Shown: in pieces, positions 10,027-21,062 of the stretch
Layout of the letters: the number at the start of each line of letters is the position of its first letter
Position numbering within the stretch: the stretch's first letter is position 1
From: Antitrichia curtipendula
Taxonomy: Eukaryota > Streptophyta > Bryopsida > Hypnales > Leucodontaceae
Assembly: GCA_951230915.1 (NCBI GenBank)
Contig: OX579639.1
Coordinates: 9,796,001-9,860,000 of the forward strand
Length of the DNA: 64,000 nt
Direction: 5' to 3'
Notes under the pieces: generated by a model
Told to the model about the DNA's origin: nothing
Seen by the model: only the letters and a program-made list of their open reading frames with translations
Database searches by the model: none
Made by a program: the position numbers and the translations under genes

Positions 10027-11586
10027 ATGGCGGGATCTAAGTCTCCGTGGACAGCAGAGCTTAGGGAGACAACAGAACCTTCTGTAGCAAGTTTTATTGA
10101 GAGTGTCCATGGAAGAGATGTGGACAAAACCGGACGGACCATTCTATTGGGTTTACTTGGTCCTCATTATGATGGTCCTGCCGATGACGATGGTTGGTTT
10201 GCTGCGGATTATGTGATGGCTCATCACATCTACAGTGACGTTGGTGGGGAGCAGACTTGGCTATCATCAGTGGATTTAGTCAAAGAAGCTGAAGCTGGCC
10301 CTTACTTATGGGGGTATCCAAAGGAGAGCAGGACTGTTGTTTTTACCAAAGATGATGAAGCCTTTTACACGTTGTGTAATCCAGAGGAATTGATCTCAAC
10401 TTACAAGGATAAGTTGCAAACATTGGTGGCAAGCATGACAATGGAGGATAGATTGTTGTTACTAATTTTTGCCCATGGGGAGCAAAAGGGCAAGACAGGT
10501 ATTCTTGTAGGAACAGATGGCACTGGAGATTTTGGAATTTTGACGGTTGAGGAGGTGAATGGTTTGCTGCGGCCTTTAGTAGGCCTTCATCCCGTCACTT
10601 TGATCACATCTGCGTGTTATTCGGGAGAGTGGCATGACGATATTCACACAACAATTGCTGCCACTGGCATTGATGAAGAATCTTTATCTTTTCCACTTTC
10701 TGCCTCTGGATGTTGTAGGGGTGGATACTTTTGGGGAGGGATTTGGTATGAGCTGAGTCGCTTAGGTATTCCAACAGTTGGAAAGGATGTTGCTGAAGAT
10801 GATACATTTAGGGCTTGGACAGAGCGTGTACAGCAGCGCGTTCAAGAACTAATGATCTTCAACCCTGTCCCCACGACATCTGTACCGGTTGAAGACATTT
10901 GGAAGAAGCATGCGCGAGAAGTGATTTGTCTTCATCTCAACAAAGCTGGCTTTTTGTTTACATCAACTCTTCAGCAAGCTCCCAGTAATCCTGATCCAGA
11001 TTCGGTTAGTGATGAGGATGCGGCTCTTCATCACTTTACAGGTGGCAATGCTTCCTCTTGGTTCATGGCTCTTCCAAAATTGCGTGGAGACCCAGTGGAT
11101 ATTCTGATGGAATATTTCAAGCGGTGCAATTCTGGTTTGCCAAATGCAGCAAGTTGCTCACAGGTCTACCGACTGGCACGCCTTTACAAAGGGCGTGTTG
11201 GAACAAAAACAGATACAAAGAATTTGTGCCATATTTTGATGTATCGTCTCGAACAAGATGTGAAGGTTGGATGGATTTTGAGTTTCCTCAAGATCTCCAG
11301 AGTTTGTGACATATTCAGTTTCAAACAGTGGGAATGCAACATTCCTGGTATGGCTCCATATTTGGAGGTAGTCCGCATGGTGTATCCTTTTGATGACCCA
11401 CCCAAACTGATTCCTCCTTGTTATCGGTACACAAAGCCAGTTGTGTATTTGGCTTGGACTGCATTTATGGCAAGTGTAGATGTATCCTGGTTCAAGAAGA
11501 ACTTGTTGCTCTATGGTGCTGGTGGTCAGACAGAAGCAACTGGGGCAGAAACAAGTGAAGCTGGTTCAAGGAACAAAGCATTTTGA
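10027..11586 (+). CDS. caspase-fold (clan CD) cysteine peptidase-like protein
   Basis: A single 519-residue open frame. I start it at the first ATG (10027), because upstream the frame offers only TTG. The N-terminal half resembles the caspase/metacaspase/legumain fold. A hydrophobic strand ends in AHG (His about 150) and, 47 residues on, a second strand ends in SACYSG (Cys about 197), the His and Cys catalytic pair of clan CD. About 300 residues of helical, Cys-containing sequence follow that I do not recognise. There is no prodomain, RING or signal peptide, so it is probably cytosolic. It is longer than a plain type I metacaspase and lacks the usual DSCHSG string, so it may be a separate, possibly laterally acquired, family. 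It is intact, and its 3' end converges on the next gene. Substrate unknown. Confidence 0.7.
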   Translation: MAGSKSPWTAELRETTEPSVASFIESVHGRDVDKTGRTILLGLLGPHYDGPADDDGWFAADYVMAHHIYSDVGGEQTWLSSVDLVKEAEAGPYLWGYPKESRTVVFTKDDEAFYTLCNPEELISTYKDKLQTLVASMTMEDRLLLLIFAHGEQKGKTGILVGTDGTGDFGILTVEEVNGLLRPLVGLHPVTLITSACYSGEWHDDIHTTIAATGIDEESLSFPLSASGCCRGGYFWGGIWYELSRLGIPTVGKDVAEDDTFRAWTERVQQRVQELMIFNPVPTTSVPVEDIWKKHAREVICLHLNKAGFLFTSTLQQAPSNPDPDSVSDEDAALHHFTGGNASSWFMALPKLRGDPVDILMEYFKRCNSGLPNAASCSQVYRLARLYKGRVGTKTDTKNLCHILMYRLEQDVKVGWILSFLKISRVCDIFSFKQWECNIPGMAPYLEVVRMVYPFDDPPKLIPPCYRYTKPVVYLAWTAFMASVDVSWFKKNLLLYGAGGQTEATGAETSEAGSRNKAF

Positions 11587-11738
11587 GGAGAACCAATTTG
11601 AGGAGTTACAAGTGTACCAAATGTACGACGACCCTATCTAGTGCTACAGCTGAAGCAACAAATTCGACACCTTTACACATGTGCAGCAGCTTGCAGGGGG
11701 TTTGATCGCCTTTGAAGGCTTGTTATAAACTTGATAGT

Positions 11739-11744
11739 AATAAA
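11739..11744 (+). terminator. polyadenylation signal AATAAA
   Basis: AATAAA lies 153 bases after the stop of the caspase-like gene, followed by GT- and T-rich sequence. This is a fitting position for plant 3'-end formation. Confidence 0.55.
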
Positions 11745-11759
11745 CTTGATCTGCAGAAG

Positions 11760-12660
11760 TGGTTGTGTAATTTTTGTGGTTTGTGTGTCTTTTGGGTTGG
11801 ATTTATGCTGTGTTCAATTTAGGGTGGGTTTTTGAGGGTTGTCGTTTGGATTTTGTGAGGTCTGAGGATGTATGAGTCGTTTGGCCTTTTGATTGCCGTT
11901 TGTGTTTCGTTTTGTTTCTGTTCCTCTTGAGTGGTCATAACTTCTGTGAACGTTGATAGTGGAGTCAGGAGCAATAGACTTATTGTAGTAATCTTGGTCT
12001 GTGAACGTGGTATATTTAGATATAGCTTTTGTAGAACATGTTTGCTGCATTTATAAGATATTATGTAATGTGTTTTTAATACTTTACATTTCTGTATGTT
12101 TGTGAGAGTTCCGTGGAAGTTTGCTTTCGATTGAGCATAACCAGTCTGTTGCATATAGAAGATTGTTGTGTCAGCGCATGCCGTGTATGTCTACTGCCGT
12201 TGTGTGTGCTTGGGAATGATCGCAACGGGCTCGTTGCAGCTTTTGAGACGGCTGCCGATGCACACCTTCGTGCATTCAGCAGCTCCAATTCGGGCAGTGA
12301 TTATATGCTTTTTATGCTGTAAATGAAGAGTTTGATGTTTGGATAACATGGAGTCTTCAAGGTGCAGGTTTCATTAGGGAGACCTCACCTCATCGCCTCA
12401 TCTACGGTCTGTTGCATAGGAAGCATTGAAAGGGCCGTCGTCTCTGCCGTGGGAAGCTTGGAGGAACCGTGGTGTAACGTCCTGCAAGTAACACAATTCA
12501 AGATCATATTTGATGTTCAGCTTTTAATATAATATTTTGAGGTGAAGATTACCCTGTTGTTGTAATGTACTTCGTCACGATCCCAAGGCGCTTGGAACCC
12601 GCCGGGCCTGTTAGGCTGGAAGTAGAAAGAACCAGCAGCATCATAAGTTCCACTACATAG
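11760..12660. other. spacer between convergent genes, no gene seen
   Basis: About 900 bases between the polyadenylation signal and the stop of the minus-strand gene. The open frames are short and look random. It probably holds the 3' UTRs of both genes. Confidence 0.5.
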
Positions 12661-13935
12661 TCACCTTAGTGGTGGAATCAGCAAACATTGTTTGCATCTT
12701 TTAATCTGAAATACGTAGTTGATTTTGTGAAGTGCAGGAAAGCAATGACTGGTCCGGAGGGTGGTGGCGTTATCATTAGTAGCGTAAGGAGCCGTGTGCG
12801 AGTTGGCGGAGGCATTACAGATGTGATGTTCACTGCCCTTGCCTGAGCTAACCGCGGGCTGGGCCTTGTTCCATGGCGCCTCATCAATCTCCCTCGTCGG
12901 CTGAGAATACCTTCATGAACAGGTGATTGGCTTTGTTGGTCATGCTCTAGCAGCAAGAAAAAGATTCACAACTGGTAGTGATGATGCTTGCCTTCTCTTG
13001 GCGGTCCATGTTTTCGGAGGTGCCGTAGGGCACGTTCTTCAGGTAGTCGTCCGGGAGCTTCTATTGGTAGGCCAGGCACTGGTCCTTGTCCCAGGGCGCG
13101 TCCGGTATGGGCCCTTCAAAACTGCACCATCGCCAACCATGATATCATGTTGAAAGAAAGTTTTTACTGGAAATACCGTATCGTATGCATGCTGTGACAA
13201 CAGTTACGGTGGTTGACAAGAAGAAGTGCAGCTGATTTTGACAGCTGCGACTTTTCTTGTTTCTTTTCGGTGGTAGTTCTTACCTGCTTTTGTTGCTCAA
13301 AATTTGTGTTTGTTGCAAGTGGTGCAGTTTAGTCGGCCGGTAACGAGGAATGTTCATGGACGCCGCTTCCGCGGCCGGGAATATGAGCTGGGAGTTTCTT
13401 GTCCCAGGGTGCGTCTTGTACAACATGAGGGCTCTGTCTCACATGGGGAAACACGTACAATGGTGAGTAAGTTAACCCAGAAGTTGCAGCTTAAAGTATG
13501 TGATTGAGTACCTGCGGCGTGGTGGTCTGGTCCTGGCAATTCTCTGAATTGGCAAAGGGCGAGGGGTGCACGTGGTACTGGTGCTCCGAGCGTTGGCCGT
13601 GGTGCGTGACGTGCATGGGCACGTCCTTGTTCCACGGCGCTTCAGGCAAGGGACCGACGTACTGAGCATGCACATGACCAAACTCTCTCAGCATGATCTT
13701 ATATGAGCGTTGGGGTGGATGTTACCTCCATTTTGCGGGGGACGTTGTGGAAGGTGGCGAAGGGGGCGGTCTGGGAGTTGCAGGGATAGAAGGCCTGCGG
13801 GTCGTGGCCCTTGTCGGTCAGGTGGGCGGGCTCGTCCTTGAACCAAGGCGCAACCACGGCGTCGGCTCGCCTCTGGAACACCGGCTTGTCCGCCATCGTT
13901 GCGTACGGCGACAACATGCGACCATCGGCCGCCAT
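12661..13935 (-). pseudogene. gene of five repeated 'APWxK' exons, two with internal stops
   Basis: Five minus-strand exons can be placed at consensus splice sites: 13726-13935 (ATG start), 13512-13661, 13284-13433, 12992-13121 (GC donor) and 12661-12900 (stop). Exons 2 and 3 are both exactly 150 bp and phase 0-0. All five encode versions of one module: APWxKD, then about 25 residues rich in His, Gly and Ser, then TAPxAT, seen clearly in exons 1 and 5 (PCNSQTAPFATFHN; ANSHTAPYATND). Exon 3 has TAA at 13329-13331 where exon 1 has Gln. Exon 4 has TAG at 13061-13063 and a length of 130 that breaks phase. Exons 1, 2 and 5 are clean. I do not recognise the family. It is either a recently decayed gene or one that skips exons 3 and 4. 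Confidence 0.6.
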
Positions 13936-15010
13936 GGTTCAGGAACTACTCAGTGGTCCTCCTCAAGTCCCAGATGCTGCAGAAATCACACCAGTGTCAA
14001 GAGAATTGCTTGCATGTAGTCGGACGAGAGATGAGAAGTGTGGGAAATTGGTTGAGGTGGTTGCGTTGAGAAGAGCGTGAATCCGGTGCAAAATTATATA
14101 CATGTGTAGAGTATTTGCCACATGAGATGATGGCAGAAAGATGGGAGATGAGTTGGTACTTTCGAAGAGAGAGAGATGGAAGAGAAGGACGGAGGCACAC
14201 ACTTCAACGGACTGCTGCCGCTGTTGCTCTGGAGGACGTAATTGTTGATCAGGTTATCATCACATGATGTTCCCCATGAAAGCTTTGAAACCTTAGGCGC
14301 GTGATTAGTAGATGCATGATTTTGAAGGTGACTGACTATAAAGCCTAACCCTTTGTAATCTTCGTGTGTACCCAAGCTAAATATGAACCGCTTACATGTC
14401 AACCATCGTTTTTGACGTTCGATCTGTTGGTAAGCGATGGAAATGCATGCTTCTGTCTTCATGAGAACACACAATGAGAACTGAAACTTCATTCAAGAAT
14501 ACACGCCATATGTTGCTCTTTGACGTCATCGTAATACTTAGTTCTTTGTGATAGGATCAATGACATCGCTTTAGTGTCTATTTAGAAAAAGTACTGATAG
14601 GATTTGTACAAGTCACGTGATCATAGTTTCAATTAACATTTCCTCTGTAAATGATCTCATGTATGACTCCTAGCTATTTATTTTGTGAACGTTCTGATGA
14701 TATAATTGACAACTATCATTTATGTGAGCATTTGGCTGATGAACAATTCTATGGTTGCTCCAATTTTTGCTCCTTGATGAAATTACCAAACAAAAAGGGG
14801 GTAAATTATTGAGGTTTTTCTTAAGAGGTAGATTGATTATCCACTTTCAGAGTGATGGAGTGGTGTTCATCATTGTTAGTCCTATGTGCACACAAGAAAC
14901 TCTTAGAAATCAATATGCAGATTGTAACCACACTAATCATCATTGAAACTTGCCTGCATTTTAGTTTGTAATTTAGTGCTCATTTATAAAAACACAAACA
15001 TTGGGATACG
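13936..15010. other. spacer upstream of the APW gene; no gene seen
   Basis: The first few hundred bases probably hold the promoter and 5' UTR of the minus-strand APW gene. The rest has only short, unconvincing open frames. Decayed integrase sequence may precede the PHD fragment, but I cannot show it. Confidence 0.4.
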
Positions 15011-15431
15011 TTGCGTTATACTATAATACAAGGAGGAGGTTACCAACCGCAAATACAACAATTTACTCTTAGAGACTATGTGTATTTGCAGCAAGCAGCG
15101 CCCACCACCTTCAATGTGATAGCAGGACAAGTGATCTTGCGAGTTTGTGAAGTGAAGGATTCAGGTGTGTTACTGTTGGAGGATTGTGATGGTAAGTTAT
15201 GGAAAGATCACACAGAGAACTGTGCACTTTGGCATTTACCTCACATCGATGGAACAGTGCAACCTAGTCTTTCTCATATTTCTACTAGGTTGCAATGCCG
15301 TTTATGTGGTAGTGCCAAGAGGGCCGCCACAATAGTTATATATGGAGTTTGTTCTACAAGGTGGCATCTCAAACGCTTAACTTCACCTCTTCTAGAGATT
15401 CCAGTGGGTCAATAGCCGTGTCCGCAGTGTT
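15011..15431 (+). pseudogene. retroelement fragment with SH3-like segment and PHD finger
   Basis: The frame encodes a segment RDYVYLQQAAP like the SH3-type tail of a gypsy integrase, then a PHD finger. The zinc ligands are CxxC (CRLCG), a later C, WHLKRL and finally CPQC. The TAG at 15413-15415 falls exactly where PHD fingers have the conserved Trp of GxWxCPxC, and the frame continues with the last Cys pair after it. So TGG has become TAG. Other ligand positions are partly altered (VIYGVC for the usual LLCDxC), so it is decayed. Placement in an LTR retrotransposon comes from the integrase-tail-like start and is inference. Confidence 0.6.
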
Positions 15432-15497
15432 TAGTACATTGAGAGGTTAAGTGAATAAAGTCTAACTATAAAAGGATTTAGAGGCGACTCACGATGG

Positions 15498-15826
15498 AAC
15501 ACCATATTCATTATATTGGGAGATTCCCAGGGATTTGGGAGGTAAGGTGTTTTTTCCAGTAATTTTTTTTTTTTTTTTTAAATTTTTTTTTGGACAAATT
15601 CAGGTAGATTTTGGGCAAATTCAGGTAGATTTGACCTGAATTTGGGCCAATTCAGCTCGACTCAAGCTGAATTGGCCCAAATTCAGGTCAAATCTACCTG
15701 AATTTGCCCAAAATCAAGTTGAATATGCCCAAACTTAATTCAAGTCAAGCTAAATCATCGAGTCAACTCAAATACACTCATTGTTTTGGGAGGCTTCCAA
15801 TCTCCTAATTTAATGAATATGGTGTT
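15498..15826 (+). mobile_element. MITE with 4-bp target duplication, copy A (329 bp)
   Basis: Ends are inverted: AACACCATATTCATTA at the left, and the same at the right apart from scattered changes further in. It is flanked by ATGG on both sides (15494-15497 and 15827-15830). The interior is a long hairpin made of repeated ATTCAGGTAGATTTG and its complement, plus a poly-T run. The copy at 45,177 has the same ends and interior but a different 4-bp duplication, so this is true transposition. A 4-bp duplication fits Sola, Ginger or Chapaev-type DNA transposons; I cannot choose among them. Confidence 0.85.
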
Positions 15827-16619
15827 ATGGGCTCACATTTGCACTCAGTCTATCCCTTGTCTATTTATGTCTTTTGGTGTCTTTTCTGTAGAACATATTG
15901 ATTTGTTTGGAGTAGAATGGTTTCATTATTGGTTTTCCTCTAGTTGTTATAACTGTGTGGTTTGCCAGTGTGAAAGGGGCTTTAGCACAAGCAAAGGGGG
16001 CGAGTAAAGGATCCTTGTAGACCAATTACTACCTTATATGTTATTGGTTATAAGGCAGTTAATTATTTTCCTCTAAGTCTAGATTGTAGCTAGCCTGTGA
16101 TTGCAATGTGAGCATATTATTTCACTATTTATAGAGTTAACGGTGGTGGTTAATCACCGTTACTCTATTGATTTTTACCATGGACTGTGCGCTCTCACCT
16201 TGGCATGATGTTATCTTGGCACGATGTGGTTGTGCATCACACTAAAGTAAATTAAAATTAACACATCAATGTAATTATAAACTACACTATTTAACCTCTA
16301 AAAACCCAAATGTCATGAAATGGCATTTTGAAAGTTTGGTTAGGTTCCTATGGTGTCCATGTGTAACGAATGTCTTTGGGAATTTTACCAAAGGTGGGCT
16401 TTGTAGAGCTTTGTGGAAGATAGTTACACGTAGTCAAAATGGAAAATCCAAACACATATAACAACCACAAAACCTATAAAACAATGCAAAGAATCTCATA
16501 CAATGCCCAACTTTTATGACTCAAAAAATAAAAATGATTGATATAGTTATCCGACCTGGAGTAGGATATAGCTTCTATGCTGTACCATACTCAACATCAG
16601 CCATTAAGAAATTAGATAG

Positions 16620-17060
16620 TAAAATACTACGTGCACAAAAAACCACATGTGGACTGGGGGTTGCTATTTTGCGAGCGTAGAATGGAGAGCGGAGAGCGGA
16701 GAGCGTAGGATTGCGAGCGCAGAGGCAAAAAAATCAATTAAATCTTCAAAAAGTATTAGAATAAAGTAGAGTTCCTTAAAAAAGTTATATACATGGAAAA
16801 AGAAAAACCAATTAAGATTGAAAAGATGAAAGAAAAGTGTGGATCCAAAAAAACATAAAGATAAAGAAAAGTAGAAGAGAGAAGGAAAGTTAAAAAGTAA
16901 AGAAAAGTAAAATGTATAGGATAACTATAAAGTAGGAATATTTAAAAAAGCTGAAATGTTAGCAAAACTACAAAGAAAGTTCAGGAAAGATAAAGAAAAA
17001 GCAGAAAGTTAAGGACATACATGTAAATATAAAGAAAAAGTACAAAGTATTGGAGGACAT
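16620..17060 (+). repeat. dispersed repeat, copy 1 (inverted partner near 40,600-41,190)
   Basis: The segment with CATGTGGACT, TTTTGCGAGCGTAGAATGG and repeats of AGAGCGG, followed by an A-rich tail with many AAGTAAAG-like units, reappears in reverse complement at about 40,560-41,190. It has no coding potential. It may be the end of a larger transposon whose boundaries I cannot see. Confidence 0.55.
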
Positions 17061-18637
17061 CGAAGATGACAAGAAATTGAGAACGTACAATTAAAGTCTA
17101 AAGAAAATGCCTGTTATGAAGTAAAATCTTTAATTGAAGAGGGTTGAAAACAGGATAAAATAGAAACAGTCGTTTAAGAAGGGAAAAAGACCAAAAAAAA
17201 ATCCTATGAAGGGGGGAAGAGAGAGGAGAATCGGCCACGGTGGAGGGCTGGCGGGTAAAGAGCAAGAATGGGTGAAGTAGGAGGTGAGCAACGGGTACCA
17301 TGGTGGGGATCCAGCAGATGCACCAACAATGGCAGCCGAGCGATTCCCCATGGGTGGTACCCGGCGCTATGATAGGTTTAATTCAAAAGAGTGTTGTTCT
17401 CGGTCATCTTACATACTCTTCTGTAGTGGCATTGAGAAACCATATGCGATATGTCACAACGCCCACCAAACGCAATTATGTAACAGTTTATGGTTTAACA
17501 CAAATTCGATACTTGTCTAGAAGATTGTAAAGTATAACACTTTATACGTTATTGGTGTGAAATTAAACTAGTGAGCGTGCTGAGTTATGGAAGTGTATTT
17601 GACAAACAAAATGTGAAGAAACTGTTAGAATGTTATATTAAACTGATCTCAAAAAAAACAAGTGATGCTTGTGAAGTAAACAATATGATCCAAAAGCTAC
17701 TGACTCATAAAAGGAGATGTAATAAAAGAATTTGGAATGAAACAAGAAATTAGTCTCAACATAAAGGTACATACATGCTTGTGGCACTTCAGTATGTCTA
17801 TGAGAATTGTCAGAAAGGGCGTTATCCCTGCCCCACCTTCGATCAACATGAGGCTTTTGTACCTGATTCACCCGGGAATTGATTACAAGTTAGAAACAAT
17901 GTTCAGTTGTGGTAGAATTGTCATAGTCAGAAATCGTATCATACCGTTCACCACGCATCTGGAGGACGTCTAGTCTCTTTCTTGCGGAAAGCGAAAGTGG
18001 GGTCGGCACTTATTATACACGCGCCGTAATCGAGAAGAAAATCATGCAAACATAATCAGTTTGTTGTTGACCCTCATATCGTCATGACTCCGCAAGCTGC
18101 TGACCAATCCTCATTCATAATCATAGAAATTAATCTAGATGAATCAGCGCTATTGAGGAGTCATTGACAAAATTCTAAAGTCTTAGTCTAGAAAAACGTT
18201 GTTGCTTACGGATAGGAGATGCTTGAAACTCTATAATTATTTCCGTTACAATGCGGGATTTCAAGCGATGAAAACAGAGCTTATTCCACTAGCAATCACG
18301 GTGTCGACAGCCTACTTGGTAGAAAATCGTTTGGTCAACTTGAGGTAGAGCAAGGCAAAGATCGCCAAGGCAATCACCGAGCATGAAGACACAAACAGTA
18401 GGAACATGGACAAACAGTAGGAACATGGACAAACAAAAATGGACTAGGACTAGAAGCAACAGGCGAGGATAGTTGTGCTTGAAAGCGAGCTATAGAGACA
18501 TCCCATAGAGCCATAGAAAATCCATGCGGAGGAGACAAGCACTCGAGCGCCAGTCTAAAGGTACAACAAAGTTTGAGTAATGCAATACTGTAAAAAATTA
18601 CTCTTTCTTCTATGCACCCGAGATTAACATGGAGAAC
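17061..18637. other. non-coding stretch, nothing recognised
   Basis: The open frames on both strands are short and lack recognisable motifs. I see no repeat boundary, RNA gene or splice pattern. Confidence 0.4.
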
Positions 18638-19879
18638 TTACTTCGCCCAGCGATTCCTCTTTCGTACTTGCCGAATGGGGGCCTCGTCATCGTCAAGAAC
18701 AACAAGCGCAGAAGATGCTGCAGTCGATACTGGAGAAGGGATGACCAGACCGAAAGGCTTGATCTTCATGGTGAATGCATCCTCGTCATCTTCAAAGGCT
18801 GCAACATGCCTTCCTGTGCTGATGCAGGCTTGGATGGAAGCTCCTGCCGTGATCAGAATGTTTAAAAAGAAAAACGAGAAGACAACGTGGAGAATAAGGA
18901 TTGATGGTTAGTATGAGTAACTCACCGATGGATGCAAATGAATCCAATACAAGGTCTCCAGGTTGGGTAAGTGCCTCTACAACCATGAGGTAAAACGCAA
19001 CGTCCTTTTCATGGGCCCCTCTCCATGGAACACCATCTTTCATCGCTTGCAATGTAACAAAGGTGTAGTTGAAGAGCACGTTTGTCTCATCCATTCCCAT
19101 CCCCAACTTGCTGAGCTTCTCATCTAGACGAAGTGAGAGTGATGCCGGAGGTTTCGTAGCGTGGAGGTACACACAAACCTTGAAAAGGCAATTCTGTGCA
19201 AATAAACATGCATGAAAGTTAGTAAATAAAACAAAGGAGTCAAGCAATAAAACACATTTATGCAAGATAATGGTAGAAAAAACCCTTCAATCCAGGGTTG
19301 GAGAAGCAGGCAAATGGAAGCTCGTTGAACACCGACCACTCTCGGTAGACAACAAAGTTGCAACAATTAGCGTAGGTTGCAATATTGGATTTAATCACGG
19401 GAACGTCAGGAACCGTGAAGAAGATGCACCCATCCTTGTGCAAGAACATCTCGGCAAATTTGAAGAGAGTCTCAACGTCCTGCTCACTATACTCATTCCA
19501 GGATGCAATATTGTTAGCGTCAGTGGAAACACCCTGGACCATTAAACCTGTCTTCACGTCACAAATGATCAGATTACAGTTCTTGGAGTACGGTTTTCAC
19601 CATTCTCTCCCTTCACCTGCAGCACCAAAACACATATTTTCATACGTTAGAGTAGACATATAAGAACAATGGTTAATTGGAGGTGTTAACTTGCATGAAG
19701 CATTGATAATGTTTAGCATTTAAGGAATAATTAACAAAATCACTCACTTGAAGGCAGAACTTGTCCAACTCCGTGAACACCGGGTGAACCACATCAGACA
19801 TTAATTCCATCATGCTGCTGATGCGGATGCAACGCAGAAATACTTGCGACTTGGCGGCTGCGGTAGCTTCAGTAGGGCG
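18638..19879 (-). pseudogene. DNA-methyltransferase-like gene, 3' part (split by the CACTA element)
   Basis: Four exons read on the minus strand. The split exon is 19748-19879 and ends CAA|GTGAGT. The second is 19616 to about 19284, the third 19193-18926 and the last 18843-18638 (stop TAA). The last two join as PGDLVLDSFASIG + ASIQACISTGRHVAAFEDD, a good match to motif I (AdoMet pocket) of DNA aminomethyltransferases. PWRGAHEKDVAFYLMVVEAL just before it also fits. The earlier exon has IICDVKTG where such enzymes have DPPY, so the catalytic motif IV is altered. Motif IV before motif I is the beta-type order of N4-cytosine/N6-adenine enzymes. The second exon is also frame-broken (in-phase TGA). 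Probably inactive. Confidence 0.65.
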
Positions 19880-19882
19880 CTT

Positions 19883-20340
19883 CACTAGAAGAAAACGGGG
19901 GAGTTTGCCAACTACAATGCAACTACGTTTTTAGTCGCGAATGGGTTTATGCAACTGCGATGCAACTGGGTGATAGTGATAGAGGGATGGATGAGCCCGT
20001 AGTTCAACCGGACACTTTTTCAGTTGCATCGTAGTTGCATAAATCGTCACATTTTTGGATTGCCAGAGGACGATGATCGATGAATTCTTCCTACGTGGTT
20101 TCCTACGTGGTATTATTTGCGCGGGATATTGAGGAATATGTTCAACTTCATATACAAAGTGACATCTACAACTAGTATAGATTATAGAGATCTACAACAT
20201 TTGTAGATTTCAAAAATCTATGACAAATTTAGATTTCAGACCATGTGATTTACAAAATATAGGAAATTTATAGATTTCAGATATCTAGGGAAGTTGTAGA
20301 TTTCAAAAATCTAGGATCGACCTTCATTTCACGCCGCATC
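19883..20340 (+). repeat. left terminal inverted repeat and subterminal region of the CACTA element
   Basis: The first 20 bases pair with the right end. They are followed by scattered TGCAACT motifs (19908-20060) in both orientations and an AT-rich stretch with repeated TCTACAA and GTAGATTTC units. In En/Spm such subterminal regions hold the tnpA protein binding sites. Confidence 0.8.
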
Positions 20341-20360
20341 GTTGGTCACAGAATGCTAAT

Positions 20361-21062
20361 TTGCAACTTATATGCAACCTTTGTGCAACTACTGTGCAAC
20401 TTATGTTCAACTGTTGTGCAACTACTGTGCAACTTATGTTCAACTGTTGTGCAACTACTGTGCAACTTATATGCAACTGTTGTACACCTACTGTGCAACT
20501 TATGACCAACTTCTGCGCAACTATTTTGCAACTAATACGCGACTTATGATCAACTTCTATGCAACTATTTTGCAACTAATATGCAACTTAGGAACAACTT
20601 CTATGCAACTGTTGTGCAACTACTGTGCAACTTATGGCCAACTTCTATGCAACTATTTTGCAACTAATATGCAACTTAGAATCAACTTCTATGCAACTGT
20701 TGTGCAACTATTGTGCAACTTATGGCCAACTTCTATGCAACTATTCTGCAACTAATATGCAACTTAGGATCAACTTCTATGCAACTGGTGTGCAACTACT
20801 GTGCAACTTATGGCCAACTTCTATGCAACTATTTTGCAACTAATATGCAACTTATGGCCAACTTCTATGCAACTATTTTGCAACTACTGTGCAACTTATA
20901 GCCAACTTCTATGCAACTATTTTGCAACTAATATGCAACTTACGATCAACTTCTATGCAACTATTTTGCAACTAATATGCAACGCACAACGACACGCATA
21001 CAACTAGTTTGCAACTGATGAGCAACTTCTTTGCAACTGGTTTGCAACTTACTTGCAACTTA
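20361..21062 (+). repeat. TGCAACT array 1, 11-bp monomer in an 88-bp higher-order unit
   Basis: Units of 11 bases, TGCAACT plus four variable bases, run head to tail. In the middle, eight different monomers form an 88-bp block. The same reading frame restarts at 20625, 20713 and 20801, exactly 88 apart. The array lies just beyond the 3' end of the tnpA-like gene, on the terminal side. Confidence 0.9.

Noticed and set aside
12661..13935. Reassigned stop codons (TAA/TAG as Gln, as in some ulvophyte algae)
   Set aside because: The stops also occur at Trp positions in two transposon genes, and intact genes here end at normal stops, so mutation is simpler.
20324..21007. Overlapping open frames coding for repeated CATTVQL/MQLMANFYAT-like peptides in several frames and both strands
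   Set aside because: They arise because the 11-bp array contains few stop codons in any frame; the peptide is a by-product of the repeat.
20361..21062. CRISPR array
   Set aside because: Units are 11 bp with no unique spacers, and the context is a plant transposon.
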